Below, in pieces: positions 25,763 through 34,746 of a stretch of 64,000 bases of DNA (positions within the stretch are counted from its first letter, which is position 1; every line of letters starts with the position of its first letter). This DNA comes from an uncultured Eubacterium sp. (GTDB taxonomy: Bacteria > Bacillota > Clostridia > Oscillospirales > Acutalibacteraceae). The notes beneath the pieces were generated by a model. It worked only from the letters and a program-made list of their open reading frames with translations. It made no database searches and was not told the DNA's origin. Location: positions 95,464-159,463 of the forward strand of contig CAJUDJ010000002.1 in NCBI GenBank assembly GCA_910584985.1. The letters run 5' to 3'. Both the position numbers and the translations under genes were made by a program.

Positions 25763-26233
25763 ATGGTGTATTTAAAACAGGCCTTTTTTACGGTTGTTTC
25801 ATCGATAATTGCATTTTTGATTTCTGTAACGATGACGGCATTTCATATTTTTAACGATGATACATCCACGGTTTTGGTTGAAATGGTTATTGCCTTAACT
25901 GCATTGCTTTCCAATTTCCTTTTTGGCTTGTTTTCAGGAAAAAATATGAAAAAAGCAGGATATGGCGCTCAGCTTGCGGTTTTATTCGCTTTTTCCGTTC
26001 TTGCCATTGTGGCAGAGGACGGCATATTGCATTACATCGGTGCTTTTTTAAATCCGGTAGATACACATCTGAAGTTTTTAATTTTTTCTCAAACCGGTCA
26101 TGCTGCGCTCAATACAGGTATTGTGGAATATTTTGCAGCATTACTTTTTTCCTCTCTGCCGTGCATGGTTTTATTTTTGGGCACGGTAATCCGGGGAAAA
26201 GTAAATAAAAGAAAAACGGAGAAGATTTTATGA
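25763..26233 (+). CDS. Small four-helix integral membrane protein, unknown function
   Basis: 156 residues not recognised as a named family. Hydrophobicity suggests four membrane segments, near residues 8-28, 40-60, 68-90 and 122-146, with short charged loops (SGKNMKKAGYG) and a basic tail (RGKVNKRKTEKIL). It has its own strong promoter and AGAGGTG ribosome site. Its stop overlaps the start of the acetyltransferase gene by four bases, implying co-translation, but the functional link is unknown. Confidence 0.75.
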   Translation: MVYLKQAFFTVVSSIIAFLISVTMTAFHIFNDDTSTVLVEMVIALTALLSNFLFGLFSGKNMKKAGYGAQLAVLFAFSVLAIVAEDGILHYIGAFLNPVDTHLKFLIFSQTGHAALNTGIVEYFAALLFSSLPCMVLFLGTVIRGKVNKRKTEKIL

Positions 26234-26841
26234 CACAGCGCGAAAGAATGGATGCAGGGCTGCTTTATCTCTGCGAGGATGACGGCATTATGGAAGTGCA
26301 GCTGAAGCATCTTGAAAAACTTTATGATTTTAATGAAACACGCCCGAATCAGCTGGACTTAAGGGAAAAGCTGCTACGGGAAATGTTTGCCGAAATCGGA
26401 GGGGATTGTTACATAGAACCGCCGCTTCATGCAAACTGGGGCGGAGCGCATGTTCATTTCGGCAGCCATGTTTATGCAAATTTTAATTTAACGCTTGTGG
26501 ATGACGGGCATATCTATGTGGGCAATGATGTTATGTTTGCGCCGAATGTGGTTGTGGCAACAGCCGGGCATCCCATATGCCCTGAGCTTCGCGGAAAGGG
26601 CTATCAGTTCAATGCCGATGTGCATATCGGCAATAATGTGTGGATTGGCACAGGTTCGCTTATTATGCCGGGGGTAACAATAGGCGATAACACGGTTATC
26701 GGTGCAGGTTCGGTGGTTACAAAGGATATTCCGGAAAATGTGATTGCTTTCGGAAATCCCTGCCGTGTTCAGCGTGAAATAAATGAAAAGGATTATGAGA
26801 TTTATTTTAAAAACAAAAAAATAGATATAAAAATCAAATAA
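26230..26841 (+). CDS. Maltose/galactoside O-acetyltransferase (left-handed beta-helix)
   Basis: 203 residues of the LacA/Maa/NodL group. Landmarks are ANWGGAHVHFGSHVYANFNL, LVDDGHIYVGNDVMFAPNV, the catalytic His in TAGHPICPELR, and hexapeptide repeats (IGNNVWIGTGSLIMPGVTIG). It moves acetyl from acetyl-CoA to a sugar hydroxyl; the natural acceptor is unknown. It could act on cytoplasmic sugars or detoxify non-metabolisable ones. Translationally coupled to the upstream membrane protein. Confidence 0.92.
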   Translation: MTQRERMDAGLLYLCEDDGIMEVQLKHLEKLYDFNETRPNQLDLREKLLREMFAEIGGDCYIEPPLHANWGGAHVHFGSHVYANFNLTLVDDGHIYVGNDVMFAPNVVVATAGHPICPELRGKGYQFNADVHIGNNVWIGTGSLIMPGVTIGDNTVIGAGSVVTKDIPENVIAFGNPCRVQREINEKDYEIYFKNKKIDIKIK

Positions 26842-26858
26842 TAATACAGCAGAAGAAA

Positions 26859-26884
26859 AAGGACGGATGGTATCATCCGTCCTT
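26859..26884. terminator. Bidirectional terminator
   Basis: AAGGACGGATG / CATCCGTCCTT with a GTAT loop, between convergent acetyltransferase and MFS genes. Confidence 0.88.
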
Positions 26885-26899
26885 AATATTTAATTGAAT

Positions 26900-28426
26900 T
26901 TATTCCTCGCTTGTATCAGACAGTGCTTTCTGTGCAGCCTCCTGTTCGGCAAGGCGGTCTGCTCTTATATCGGCAAGCTCAGCAATCATTTGGTTTTTCA
27001 GATTGCCGTGAATCGGATAAAAGATAAAGGAAAGGCCGTAAAGTCCTCTTGCCAGAGCGGGAAGAATACAGAAAACTGCCCAGATACCGTTCAGAATGGA
27101 AGGATCCTTCTGCGGAACCGCATTGCCAAGGGAATCCGTAAGCGGCACATAATGAATCCATGTAAGTACCATGCCGGACATCCAGCTTGTAATTGAAGTG
27201 GCAAGTTTCTGGAAATAGCCCTGAACGGTTGTAACCAGCGCCTCGTTTCGCAGACCGTGCTTCCATTCCATATAATCAAAGGTTTCTGCATTAAGAACAG
27301 GGCCTACAACAAGGATAAGCTTATTCGGAAGGCCGCAGATTGTAAGCCCGAAAATTACCCATATTAAATTCAATATGTAATTATCATTAAAGGTCTGACC
27401 GAACGGGTGATAGCCGACAAGGAAAAGCAGTGTGTAGGCAACGCCGCCGAACAGTCCGGCAATAATCGCGGTTGCTCTTGCACCGAATTTTTTTATCATC
27501 TTTGCGGCAAGCGGCACCATAAGATAGTTCGGGATACCTGTGAAAAGACCGCATAAGGTTTGGTTTGCGATAGAGCCTGTGTTGTTCAGCCAGAACCATT
27601 GCTCTGATGAACCGCCCACTGCTTTGAAATTGTTGAAAAAGCTTGCAAATATAATTGCAAACAAAGGACGGTTTGTAAAAATCTGCTTTATGGATTCAAG
27701 CACGGAGGTTTCATTCATTTCCTCGCGCGACTGAAGCGGAACACGCTCACGCATATTGAAAAAGCCATAGATTGCAAACACGGCAACAACTGCAGCCATA
27801 AAGTAGGCAAAGCCTGTGTAAACGCCGCTCATTGTAATCTTTGAGCTCAGCTTGGGAAGAAACTGAACAAGAATCGGAACAAGAGAAGGCACCCATGTGC
27901 CGAACAGCTCAAAGAATTTACTTGTAGTAATCAGATTGTTTCGTTCATCGTTATTCGGGGTGATGTTATAGGTCATAAGCTGCCATGCATTGAAATAGCT
28001 CATGCCGAGTCCGTAAAAAACAATGGCGCAGGCTGACCATATAACTCTTGCCGATGCATTTATATCAGGCGCAGAGAACATCATTACCGTGCCGAGAATC
28101 ACAAGCGGCAGCGGAATGATGAAGAAGGGACGCACTCTGCCGTATCTGGTTCTGGTTCGGTCAATAATAAGGCCGGAAATCGTATCGTCAACCGCATCAT
28201 AAATAGCGGCAAAGAAATTTATGTTTGCATAGGCTGTTGTGTTCAGTTTCAGAAACTGAATCATGAAAAATTCCTTAAAGGCGTTAACAAACTGGTCTAA
28301 ATTTTTCTGACCGAAGTTTACAAGCACATATGCAACAATTTCTTTTGGAGAAAGATAACGCTTTTTTGTGTAGGCAAGCTTATCAAGCTCTGCATATTCC
28401 TGATTTATAATATCCTGTTCTGACAA
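26900..28426 (-). CDS. GPH-family (MelB-like) sugar:cation symporter
   Basis: A 508-residue membrane protein with about twelve predicted helices. The family signature is visible at residues ~66-90 (DAVDDTISGLIIDRTRTRYG followed by RVRPFF), the cation/sugar-site loop of glycoside-pentoside-hexuronide transporters. It starts with TTG behind AGCGGTGA. N- and C-terminal cytoplasmic tails are longer than in MelB. The substrate is unknown; hexuronides and alpha/beta-glycosides are usual. Transcribed alone, with no glycosidase beside it. Confidence 0.9.
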   Translation of the reverse strand: MSEQDIINQEYAELDKLAYTKKRYLSPKEIVAYVLVNFGQKNLDQFVNAFKEFFMIQFLKLNTTAYANINFFAAIYDAVDDTISGLIIDRTRTRYGRVRPFFIIPLPLVILGTVMMFSAPDINASARVIWSACAIVFYGLGMSYFNAWQLMTYNITPNNDERNNLITTSKFFELFGTWVPSLVPILVQFLPKLSSKITMSGVYTGFAYFMAAVVAVFAIYGFFNMRERVPLQSREEMNETSVLESIKQIFTNRPLFAIIFASFFNNFKAVGGSSEQWFWLNNTGSIANQTLCGLFTGIPNYLMVPLAAKMIKKFGARATAIIAGLFGGVAYTLLFLVGYHPFGQTFNDNYILNLIWVIFGLTICGLPNKLILVVGPVLNAETFDYMEWKHGLRNEALVTTVQGYFQKLATSITSWMSGMVLTWIHYVPLTDSLGNAVPQKDPSILNGIWAVFCILPALARGLYGLSFIFYPIHGNLKNQMIAELADIRADRLAEQEAAQKALSDTSEE

Positions 28427-28585
28427 AAAATCACCGCTTTCAACAAATTTTACCCGAATGCATTAACATGCAGTATATATAAAATATAGCAAATTTATAA
28501 CAATATTTCAATATAAAATTAGGATTATACAGCAGAAAAATGAAAGGCCGATATTTTCTATCGGGCTGAAAGAGATAAAGAATGG

Positions 28586-29773
28586 TTAATGACTGCGTTT
28601 TTTTCTGTTCAGAACTCTGACATACAGCAGGCAGACAATCATTATCGCAGGAAAAACAACCGAAGCCAGCAGCCCTTTGGCAATGTTACTGTCCGATCCG
28701 GAAACAAAGCCAACGATAGATGGCCCTGCCGTGCAGCCAAGATCCCCAGCCAGTGCAAAGGCTGCAAACATTGCCGTTGATGCTTTGGGAATATGCTTTG
28801 CTGCAATGGAAAAAGCGCCGGGCCACATTGGTGCAACGGCAATTCCGCAAACGGCGCAGCCGACCAGCGACAGAATCGGGTTGCCTGAAAGTGCCGCAAT
28901 AAGATAGCCGCCGATGCAAACAAAGGAACCGATTATAAGAATTTTTGTTATATCTGTTTTATCGCTGATTCTGGAATAGATTACTCGGGAAGTGCCCATA
29001 AGCACAGCAAAGGCACAGGGGCCCAGAAGATCGCCCACTGTTTTTGAAACGCCAAGCCCCGTTTCCGCGAAGGCAGATGCCCACTGGCTCATGGAAAGCT
29101 CGCTTGCACCTGCACAAATCATAACGATTCCCATAATCCAGAAAAGCGGATTTTTCAGCATATCGCTGAATTTTCCGCTTCCTTTTTCCTCCTCCAGTGT
29201 TCGGATGGGAACAGCGGAAAAAAGAAAAATGTTTACAAACGGAATAAGCGCCCACAAAACAGCAAGAAAACGCCAGCTTTCTATGCCGAAAATCTGAAAG
29301 AAAAGCGTTGAAAACAGAACGATTGCGGCACAGCCCCAACAGTAAAAGGAGTGCAGCAGGCCCATTGCACCCGCCTTGTTGTTTGTGGGGCAGGCTTCAA
29401 CAATCGGGGAAATGAGCACCTCGTCAAAGCCGCCGCCGATTGCATAAAGCACATCGCATATAATAAAGCCGATATACGGATTTTTGAAAAGAAACGGAAA
29501 AACGGCAAGGCCGGCTGTGCCGGCAACAGAGCAGATATTTGCAATTATCATTCCTGTGCGGTAGCCGATTTTGTTAATGAAAAGCGGGCACAGTGCATCT
29601 ATAAAAATTTCGCTAAAAAAGGTTATTGTTATCAGTATGGTGAGTTGTGCAAGAGAAAAGCCGAATTCTGTTGTAAGCCTTACAAAAAGAAGCGGTAAAA
29701 AAGTGGTGGTAACTGCCTGAGAAATATATGCAATATAACAGGCAAACCGGGTATGCTTAAATGTAAGTTTCAT
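28586..29773 (-). CDS. Major facilitator superfamily transporter
   Basis: A 395-residue protein with twelve predicted helices, two six-helix halves separated by a cytoplasmic loop (PIRTLEEEKGSGKFSDML). The motif-A-like sequence is INKIGYRTGM. It resembles sugar/drug MFS members of the FucP-like type, but substrate cannot be predicted. GGAGGAC gives the ribosome site, and its promoter is back to back with that of the alcohol dehydrogenase gene. Confidence 0.88.
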   Translation of the reverse strand: MKLTFKHTRFACYIAYISQAVTTTFLPLLFVRLTTEFGFSLAQLTILITITFFSEIFIDALCPLFINKIGYRTGMIIANICSVAGTAGLAVFPFLFKNPYIGFIICDVLYAIGGGFDEVLISPIVEACPTNNKAGAMGLLHSFYCWGCAAIVLFSTLFFQIFGIESWRFLAVLWALIPFVNIFLFSAVPIRTLEEEKGSGKFSDMLKNPLFWIMGIVMICAGASELSMSQWASAFAETGLGVSKTVGDLLGPCAFAVLMGTSRVIYSRISDKTDITKILIIGSFVCIGGYLIAALSGNPILSLVGCAVCGIAVAPMWPGAFSIAAKHIPKASTAMFAAFALAGDLGCTAGPSIVGFVSGSDSNIAKGLLASVVFPAIMIVCLLYVRVLNRKKRSH

Positions 29774-29813
29774 TTTGTCCTCCGTTGTATCAATAAATAA
29801 GCATTGAGTTCAC

Positions 29814-29842
29814 ATTATATAGTATTGTTTGGCTTTTTGCAA
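29814..29842 (-). promoter_or_regulatory. Promoter of the MFS transporter gene
   Basis: On the minus strand: TTGCAA (29842-29837), 17-base spacer, TATAAT (29819-29814). Confidence 0.7.
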
Positions 29843-29843
29843 C

Positions 29844-29872
29844 TTGAAGATGCAAATCATTCGTGATAAAAT
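29844..29872 (+). promoter_or_regulatory. Promoter of the iron alcohol dehydrogenase gene
   Basis: TTGAAG (29844-29849), 17-base spacer, TAAAAT (29867-29872). It abuts the divergent MFS promoter with a one-base gap between the two -35 elements. Confidence 0.7.
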
Positions 29873-29907
29873 AGTATTTAACAGAAAACATAAAAAGGAG
29901 AAGAACA

Positions 29908-31038
29908 ATGCAGTGGGAATTTAATCTGCCCGTTAAGCTTGTGTTCGGCTGCGGCAAAAGAAAAAATCTTGGAAAATATATAGATGAAATCGGCGGCAGT
30001 ATCGGTGTGCTTGTCTGCGGCAGAAGTTTTGAGAAAAACGGAGAGGCAGCCGAATTTGTTAAAAATTCCGAAGGCAGAATCAAAGCGGTGTTCAGTGATA
30101 TACGCCCAAACCCCACAACGGAAAATGTGGATGCCTGTGTTTCGGTTATGCGTGAAACCGGAGCGGATTTTGCTGTGGCGCTCGGTGGCGGATCGCCAAT
30201 GGATTGCTGTAAGGCGGCCTGTGCAATCGCGAAGGGAAACGGGTTCATCCGTGCGTATCACAGTGGCGGAAAAGCCGTTTCGTCAGAAGAAGCCATTCCG
30301 ATGATTGCTTTTGCAACCACAAGCGGCACTGCATCCGAGGTAACCAATATTTCTGTTTTAACGGATGTTGAAAAAAATCTGAAAAATCCGATGAATGATC
30401 CTGCCATGTATCCGAAAATTGCAGTGATAGACCCTGAACTTACGCTAAGCGTTCCGCCGCAGGTTACGGCTTCAACCGGGCTTGATGTATTAAGCCACGC
30501 TGTGGAAAGCTATTGGAGCACACTGCATCAGCCCGTGTGCACTGCCTGTTCGATTTACAGTGCACGGCTCGTTTTTGAATGGCTTGAAAAGGCATACAAA
30601 GAGCCGGATAATATCACTGCACGTGAAAAAATGGCAGAGGCAAGCCTTGTTGCAGGCGTTGCCTTCAGCCATCCCAGAACAACAGGCAGCCACGCCTGCT
30701 CTTTTCCGCTTACGAATATTTACGGCCTGCCCCACGGTGAGGCATGTGCATTTACGCTGGATTATTTTATCAAATTCAATGCCGAATATGCGGATGAAAA
30801 CGGCAGAATTGCTGCGTTTGCAAAAGATTGCGGCTTTAACAGCGCCTATGAAATGGCGGATGAAATTTCGGCTATGAAAAAGCGTATGGGAATGAAAACA
30901 AGGCTTTCCGAAATCGGCTGCGTAACAAATCAGCAGATAGAGGAGCTGACGGAAAAGAGTATGTCCATGCTTATGGAAAGAAACCCTGTTGCGCTTACCA
31001 AGGAAAACATAGCTGAGATGTATTTCAGCCTGAAGTAA
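29908..31038 (+). CDS. Iron-containing (type III) alcohol dehydrogenase
   Basis: 376 residues. The Rossmann-like N-terminal half includes the nucleotide-binding GGGSPMDCCKAAC motif (~92-104). The metal ligands fit TGLDVLSHAVESYW (Asp and His near 191-196) and the two later His in ACSFPLTNIYGLPHGEAC (~265-280). The enzyme reduces or oxidises short alcohols/aldehydes with NAD(P); the substrate is unknown. The gene is divergent from an MFS transporter and upstream of tarI, with 110 bases and no clear terminator between. Confidence 0.92.
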   Translation: MQWEFNLPVKLVFGCGKRKNLGKYIDEIGGSIGVLVCGRSFEKNGEAAEFVKNSEGRIKAVFSDIRPNPTTENVDACVSVMRETGADFAVALGGGSPMDCCKAACAIAKGNGFIRAYHSGGKAVSSEEAIPMIAFATTSGTASEVTNISVLTDVEKNLKNPMNDPAMYPKIAVIDPELTLSVPPQVTASTGLDVLSHAVESYWSTLHQPVCTACSIYSARLVFEWLEKAYKEPDNITAREKMAEASLVAGVAFSHPRTTGSHACSFPLTNIYGLPHGEACAFTLDYFIKFNAEYADENGRIAAFAKDCGFNSAYEMADEISAMKKRMGMKTRLSEIGCVTNQQIEELTEKSMSMLMERNPVALTKENIAEMYFSLK

Positions 31039-31148
31039 AAGAAAAGAAATCTTTAGTCAAATAGATGTGGATTATGATTTGAAAATATGTTAATATAGTA
31101 CAGTGTTATACATTGCCTGAAAGCAAATAAAGAATCGGAGGATTAATT

Positions 31149-31856
31149 ATGGTTTACGGAGTAATTCTTGCTGGTGGTGTCGGCTCGCGTATGGGCGGCG
31201 AAAAGCCCAAGCAGTATTTAACAGTGAAAAACAAACCTATTATCATATATACTGCCGAAAAATTTCTGGCCTGCACGGAACTTGAAAAGATTATCATTCT
31301 CTGCCCTGAAAAATGGGTGGAATATACAAAAAATCTTGTTAAAAAATATATTGCGGCCGCAGAAAACAGAATTGCTGTTATTGAAGGCGGTGAAACAAGA
31401 AATGAAACCATTATGAATGCGGTTTCATTTATTGAAGCAGCAGGCAATCTTGATGATGAAACCGTTATTGTAACACATGATTCGGTTCGCCCATTTGTTA
31501 CGCACAGAATCATTAAGGAAAATATCGAAGCATGCAGAAAATTCGGTGCGTGTGATACGGTGATTCCCGCAACGGATACAATTGTTGAATCTGAAAACGG
31601 TTTGAACATCAGCAATATTCCGAATAGAAGCATAATGTATCAGGGGCAGACGCCGCAGTCGTTCAAAGCCCTCAGGCTGCGTGAAATCTATCATTCCTTA
31701 ACGGAAAATGAAAAAAATATATTGACGGATGCGGCAAAGATCTATGTGCTTAAAGGAGAAACCGTTGCCCTTGTTGCAGGAGAAACCTATAATATTAAAA
31801 TCACTTATCCTTATGATCTTAGAATTGCAAAATCACTGCTGGAGGATGAGGAATGA
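31149..31856 (+). CDS. tarI: Ribitol-5-phosphate cytidylyltransferase (TarI type)
   Basis: 235 residues of the IspD/TarI superfamily. The N-terminal nucleotide loop is ILAGGVGSRMGGEKPKQYL. Features favouring TarI over IspD are THDSVRPFVTHRII, IPATDTIVES, MYQGQTPQSF and NIKITYPYDL, together with the next gene, a TarJ homologue. It makes CDP-ribitol from CTP and ribitol 5-phosphate for wall teichoic acid or related polymers. It overlaps tarJ by four bases. No CDP-ribitol polymerase (TarK/TarL) is in the window. Confidence 0.88.
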   Translation: MVYGVILAGGVGSRMGGEKPKQYLTVKNKPIIIYTAEKFLACTELEKIIILCPEKWVEYTKNLVKKYIAAAENRIAVIEGGETRNETIMNAVSFIEAAGNLDDETVIVTHDSVRPFVTHRIIKENIEACRKFGACDTVIPATDTIVESENGLNISNIPNRSIMYQGQTPQSFKALRLREIYHSLTENEKNILTDAAKIYVLKGETVALVAGETYNIKITYPYDLRIAKSLLEDEE

Positions 31857-32878
31857 TCAACACGGTTTACCGCCTTGCGGCAGCACGGCGATTTGAAATT
31901 GCTTTTGAAGATATAGAGCTTTTCGGTGAAAATGCAGTGGTTAGGCCAACGAATCTTTCCATCTGCAATGCCGATATGCGATATTATCTCGGCACAAGGG
32001 ATGCAAAGGTTATGGCAGAAAAGCTTCCGATGGCACTTATTCACGAGGGTGTGGGCGAGGTTGTTTCTGACCCATCCGGAAAGTTTCAGCCCGGTGAAAA
32101 AGTGGTTATGGTGCCGAATATGGCAGTTGAAACAAATGAATTTATAGCGGAAAACTATCTTCGGTCCTCAAAATTCTGCGGCTCATCCATGGATGGATTT
32201 CTTCAGGAATATGTAAGCATATCGCCCGAAAGGCTTGTTCGCCTGCCGCAGGGTATTGATATGAATGTGGCAGCATTTACCGAAATTGTTTCGGTTTCTG
32301 TGCATGCGATTTCGCGTTTTGATAAAATAGCCCATGCCTGCCGCCGCCGTATCGGTGTGTGGGGCGATGGAAATTTAGGCTATATCACTTCGCTTTTTAT
32401 TAAAAAGATGTTTCCGGAAACAACACTTTATGTGTTCGGCACTTCTGCAGAAAAGCTTTCAGATTTTACTTTTGCCGATGAAACCGTGCTTGTAAATGAA
32501 ATTCCCGAAGAGATGTGGGTGGATCACGCCTTTGAATGCGTGGGCGGAAACGGAAGCCCTGTTGCAATCGAGCAGATAATTGCAACCGTAAAGCCGGAGG
32601 CTGCGGTTTCCATTCTCGGTGTTTCGGAATATCCTGTGCCAATCAACACAAGAATGATTCTTGAAAAGGGGCTTCGCTTTTTCGGTTCTTCCAGAAGCGG
32701 TGTAAAGGATTTTGAAAAAACAGTTGAGATGTATGAAAAATATCCCGAAATTACGGATTATCTCGGCAATATTATCAGCTCCGTAAATACTGTGCGCAGC
32801 ATTGCGGATATTAAAGCCGCCTTTGAAAAGGATACACAAAAGGCATTCGGAAAAACCATTATGGTCTGGGAAGAGTAA
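31853..32878 (+). CDS. tarJ: Ribulose-5-phosphate reductase (TarJ type)
   Basis: 341 residues of the zinc-type medium-chain dehydrogenase family in the divergent TarJ branch: NLSICNADMRYYLGTRD near the N terminus (metal-site Cys), LIHEGVGEVV in place of the usual GHE motif, and a dinucleotide loop GVWGDGNLGYIT (~167-178). TarJ supplies ribitol 5-phosphate to TarI by NADPH-dependent reduction of ribulose 5-phosphate. It is translationally coupled to tarI. Confidence 0.87.
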   Translation: MINTVYRLAAARRFEIAFEDIELFGENAVVRPTNLSICNADMRYYLGTRDAKVMAEKLPMALIHEGVGEVVSDPSGKFQPGEKVVMVPNMAVETNEFIAENYLRSSKFCGSSMDGFLQEYVSISPERLVRLPQGIDMNVAAFTEIVSVSVHAISRFDKIAHACRRRIGVWGDGNLGYITSLFIKKMFPETTLYVFGTSAEKLSDFTFADETVLVNEIPEEMWVDHAFECVGGNGSPVAIEQIIATVKPEAAVSILGVSEYPVPINTRMILEKGLRFFGSSRSGVKDFEKTVEMYEKYPEITDYLGNIISSVNTVRSIADIKAAFEKDTQKAFGKTIMVWEE

Positions 32879-32919
32879 AACAGCATAAATTTATCCCGTT
32901 AAATAACGGATGACACGGT

Positions 32920-32952
32920 AAGGCTGCGGCAGATAAAACATGCCGCAGCCTT
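32920..32952 (+). terminator. Terminator after tarJ
   Basis: 12-bp perfect arms (AAGGCTGCGGCA / TGCCGCAGCCTT) with a nine-base loop, followed by an A+T-rich tract. Confidence 0.82.
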
Positions 32953-33001
32953 ATTATACTATGAAAGGTTTTGCAAGACAGATTTATGTAAAAACAGGAA
33001 G

Positions 33002-33229
33002 GTGAGCTGTGAACAAATAAAAAAAGAAATCAGCGCAGTGCTCTCCGAAACTTTTGGATATGGAGTAACCCATATTGATGTAAAGGGATATTATAAAAAC
33101 AGCAAACAGACGATTATTTATTTTGCCGTAAACCAGTTTCAGATTGCCAGAATGAAAAGCATAATTGAAGATTATGACCCCCGATACATTTGTTACGATA
33201 ACAGAAAATTCCGAATTTATGGGCAGTAA
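33002..33229 (+). CDS. Small protein resembling a DUF2179 (YitT C-terminal) domain
   Basis: 75 residues from a GTG start. The pattern GVTHIDVKGYYKNSKQTIIYFAV...QIARMKSIIEDYDPRYICY looks like the soluble domain at the C terminus of YitT-type membrane proteins, but the membrane part is absent: the 120 bases upstream contain a terminator and no hydrophobic frame. It could be a free-standing domain or a remnant. The ribosome site (CAGGAAG) is unusually close to the GTG. A terminator follows 15 bases after the stop. Confidence 0.6.
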   Translation: MSCEQIKKEISAVLSETFGYGVTHIDVKGYYKNSKQTIIYFAVNQFQIARMKSIIEDYDPRYICYDNRKFRIYGQ

Positions 33230-33244
33230 TATTAAAAACAGAAA

Positions 33245-33272
33245 AAAAGACGGATTTTTATATCCGTCTTTT
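33245..33272. terminator. Bidirectional terminator
   Basis: AAAAGACGGAT / ATCCGTCTTTT, six-base loop, between the DUF2179-like gene and the convergent GHMP kinase gene. Confidence 0.9.
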
Positions 33273-33330
33273 CCGTTTTTTTATGATACAGTTGCGGCAC
33301 ATTCGTCTTTTGCCGATGTTTTTTCAATGA

Positions 33331-34503
33331 TTACAGCTCAATTCCGTCTGCTGTTTTGCAGAAATGAACAGAAAATTCCTTATCATACTGTGGATAAACC
33401 TTTAAATATTCTTCACGAAGAAATGCGGCAATGCTTTCCTTTTTTGCCGGATCAATCAGTGCAACAGAAGAACCGTTAAAGCCTGCGCCGCTGAAGCGGC
33501 CACCGTAAATGCCATCACATTTCAGCATGATTTCATAAAGCGTTTTCAGCTCAGGCGAACCTGTTTCCCAGTTATAAATGGAACTGTGGCCCGATTCAAA
33601 CATGATTTTTCCGAATTCGTTTATATCACCGTTTTTCCATGCTTTGGCACCTCGCTGCACTCTGGAAAATTCGCCGTAAAAATGCTCTGCACGCCTTCTC
33701 CATGCGGCAGGAAGCCTGTCCTTATATGCATCAAAAATCTCTCTCGGTACATCGCGCATATAGGAATCCTTAAAACTGCCGTAAGGAATGTCTGCAAAGG
33801 CGCGCAGTGCAAAGGCGGCTGCTTTTGCTTCATCCACACGGGAATTGAAAGCGGTGTTTGCCAGCTTTCTTTCCTTTCCCGAAAAGATTACGGCAAATTC
33901 ATAAGGCGGCATATTTTCACTGGTAGGGATCAGTTTATATTCATCTGTAAGGGTATCAAGATAAAGCAGATGGTCTTTTTTGGAATAAACCTCACAGCTC
34001 TGATCCATTTTTCCCACATTCATTTCAAGGTAATCGTGTTCGGCATAAAGCGCAAAATCAATAACCTGTGCTTTTGTAAGCGATATATTGTTGATTTTGG
34101 AAATTGCGGCAATATAGGAAATCAGCACAGCCGCTGACGAAGAAAGGCCGCCCACGGGAAGATCTCCGTAAATATAGCCTTTAAGCCCTTTCTCAATTTT
34201 AAACATTCTTTTTAAAGAAACAAAGGCAGCCTTTGCAAAATCGCCCCATTCAAAGCATCTCTGCGGAAGCTCATAAACCGAAAATTTTGTTGCGCCCTCA
34301 AAATTCCCGCTGTAGATTTCAACACTTCCGTCCTCCGTGGGAAGAAAATGGATTTCAACCCCGTGATTGATTGCGAAGCCTGATATAAGCCCGTGCTGAT
34401 AATCGGAATGTGCACCGATGGGCGCAATTCTGTAAGGGCAGTAAACACAAAGCGGCTTTTCCTCTGTATGAAATTTCTTTTTGAATTCTGCTGTAATATC
34501 CAT
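33331..34503 (-). CDS. GHMP sugar kinase of the galactokinase family, galacturonokinase-like
   Basis: 390 residues with GHMP motif 1 as CPYRIAPIGAHSDYQHG, motif 2 GDLPVGGLSSSAAV (~118-131) and a C-terminal GGRFSGAGFNGSSVAL motif. Classical galactokinase has GR.NLIGEHTDYN.G in motif 1; the form PYRI.P.GAH.D.Q.G instead resembles plant galacturonokinase. A kinase for galacturonate or another non-galactose sugar is therefore inferred, not shown. It is transcribed alone on the minus strand between tarJ and the glycosyltransferase operon. A separate, more classical galactokinase homologue lies at 45.7 kb. Confidence 0.8.
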   Translation of the reverse strand: MDITAEFKKKFHTEEKPLCVYCPYRIAPIGAHSDYQHGLISGFAINHGVEIHFLPTEDGSVEIYSGNFEGATKFSVYELPQRCFEWGDFAKAAFVSLKRMFKIEKGLKGYIYGDLPVGGLSSSAAVLISYIAAISKINNISLTKAQVIDFALYAEHDYLEMNVGKMDQSCEVYSKKDHLLYLDTLTDEYKLIPTSENMPPYEFAVIFSGKERKLANTAFNSRVDEAKAAAFALRAFADIPYGSFKDSYMRDVPREIFDAYKDRLPAAWRRRAEHFYGEFSRVQRGAKAWKNGDINEFGKIMFESGHSSIYNWETGSPELKTLYEIMLKCDGIYGGRFSGAGFNGSSVALIDPAKKESIAAFLREEYLKVYPQYDKEFSVHFCKTADGIEL

Positions 34504-34679
34504 AAATTTTCCCCTGCAATTTTATCTGTTTAAACTATTTTAGCATATCGGGCATCACATAGCAACAATAAGAAAAACAAAAGTAAGAATTATAGAATGT
34601 CTTTGCCGGAAATGTATTTGTTTTGCGTTGCCTGTTTAAACACAGCAGCCGTGCTATAAAAAATTAACAATATATTCAA

Positions 34680-34708
34680 TTGACAACCTGCTGCAATCTA
34701 TATATAAT
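34680..34708 (+). promoter_or_regulatory. Perfect consensus vegetative promoter of the glycosyltransferase operon
   Basis: TTGACA (34680-34685), 17-base spacer, TATAAT (34703-34708): all twelve hexamer bases match the sigma-70/sigma-A consensus. It lies 38 bases before the first glycosyltransferase start, suggesting strong constitutive expression. Confidence 0.92.
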
Positions 34709-34746
34709 TAAAACAGCATAATAAATTTTGGTAGGGTGTGATAATA

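Noticed and set aside
31149..31856. Annotation as IspD (isoprenoid pathway)
   Set aside because: The superfamily is shared, but the MYQGQTPQSF and NIKITYPYDL motifs and the coupled TarJ homologue favour TarI.
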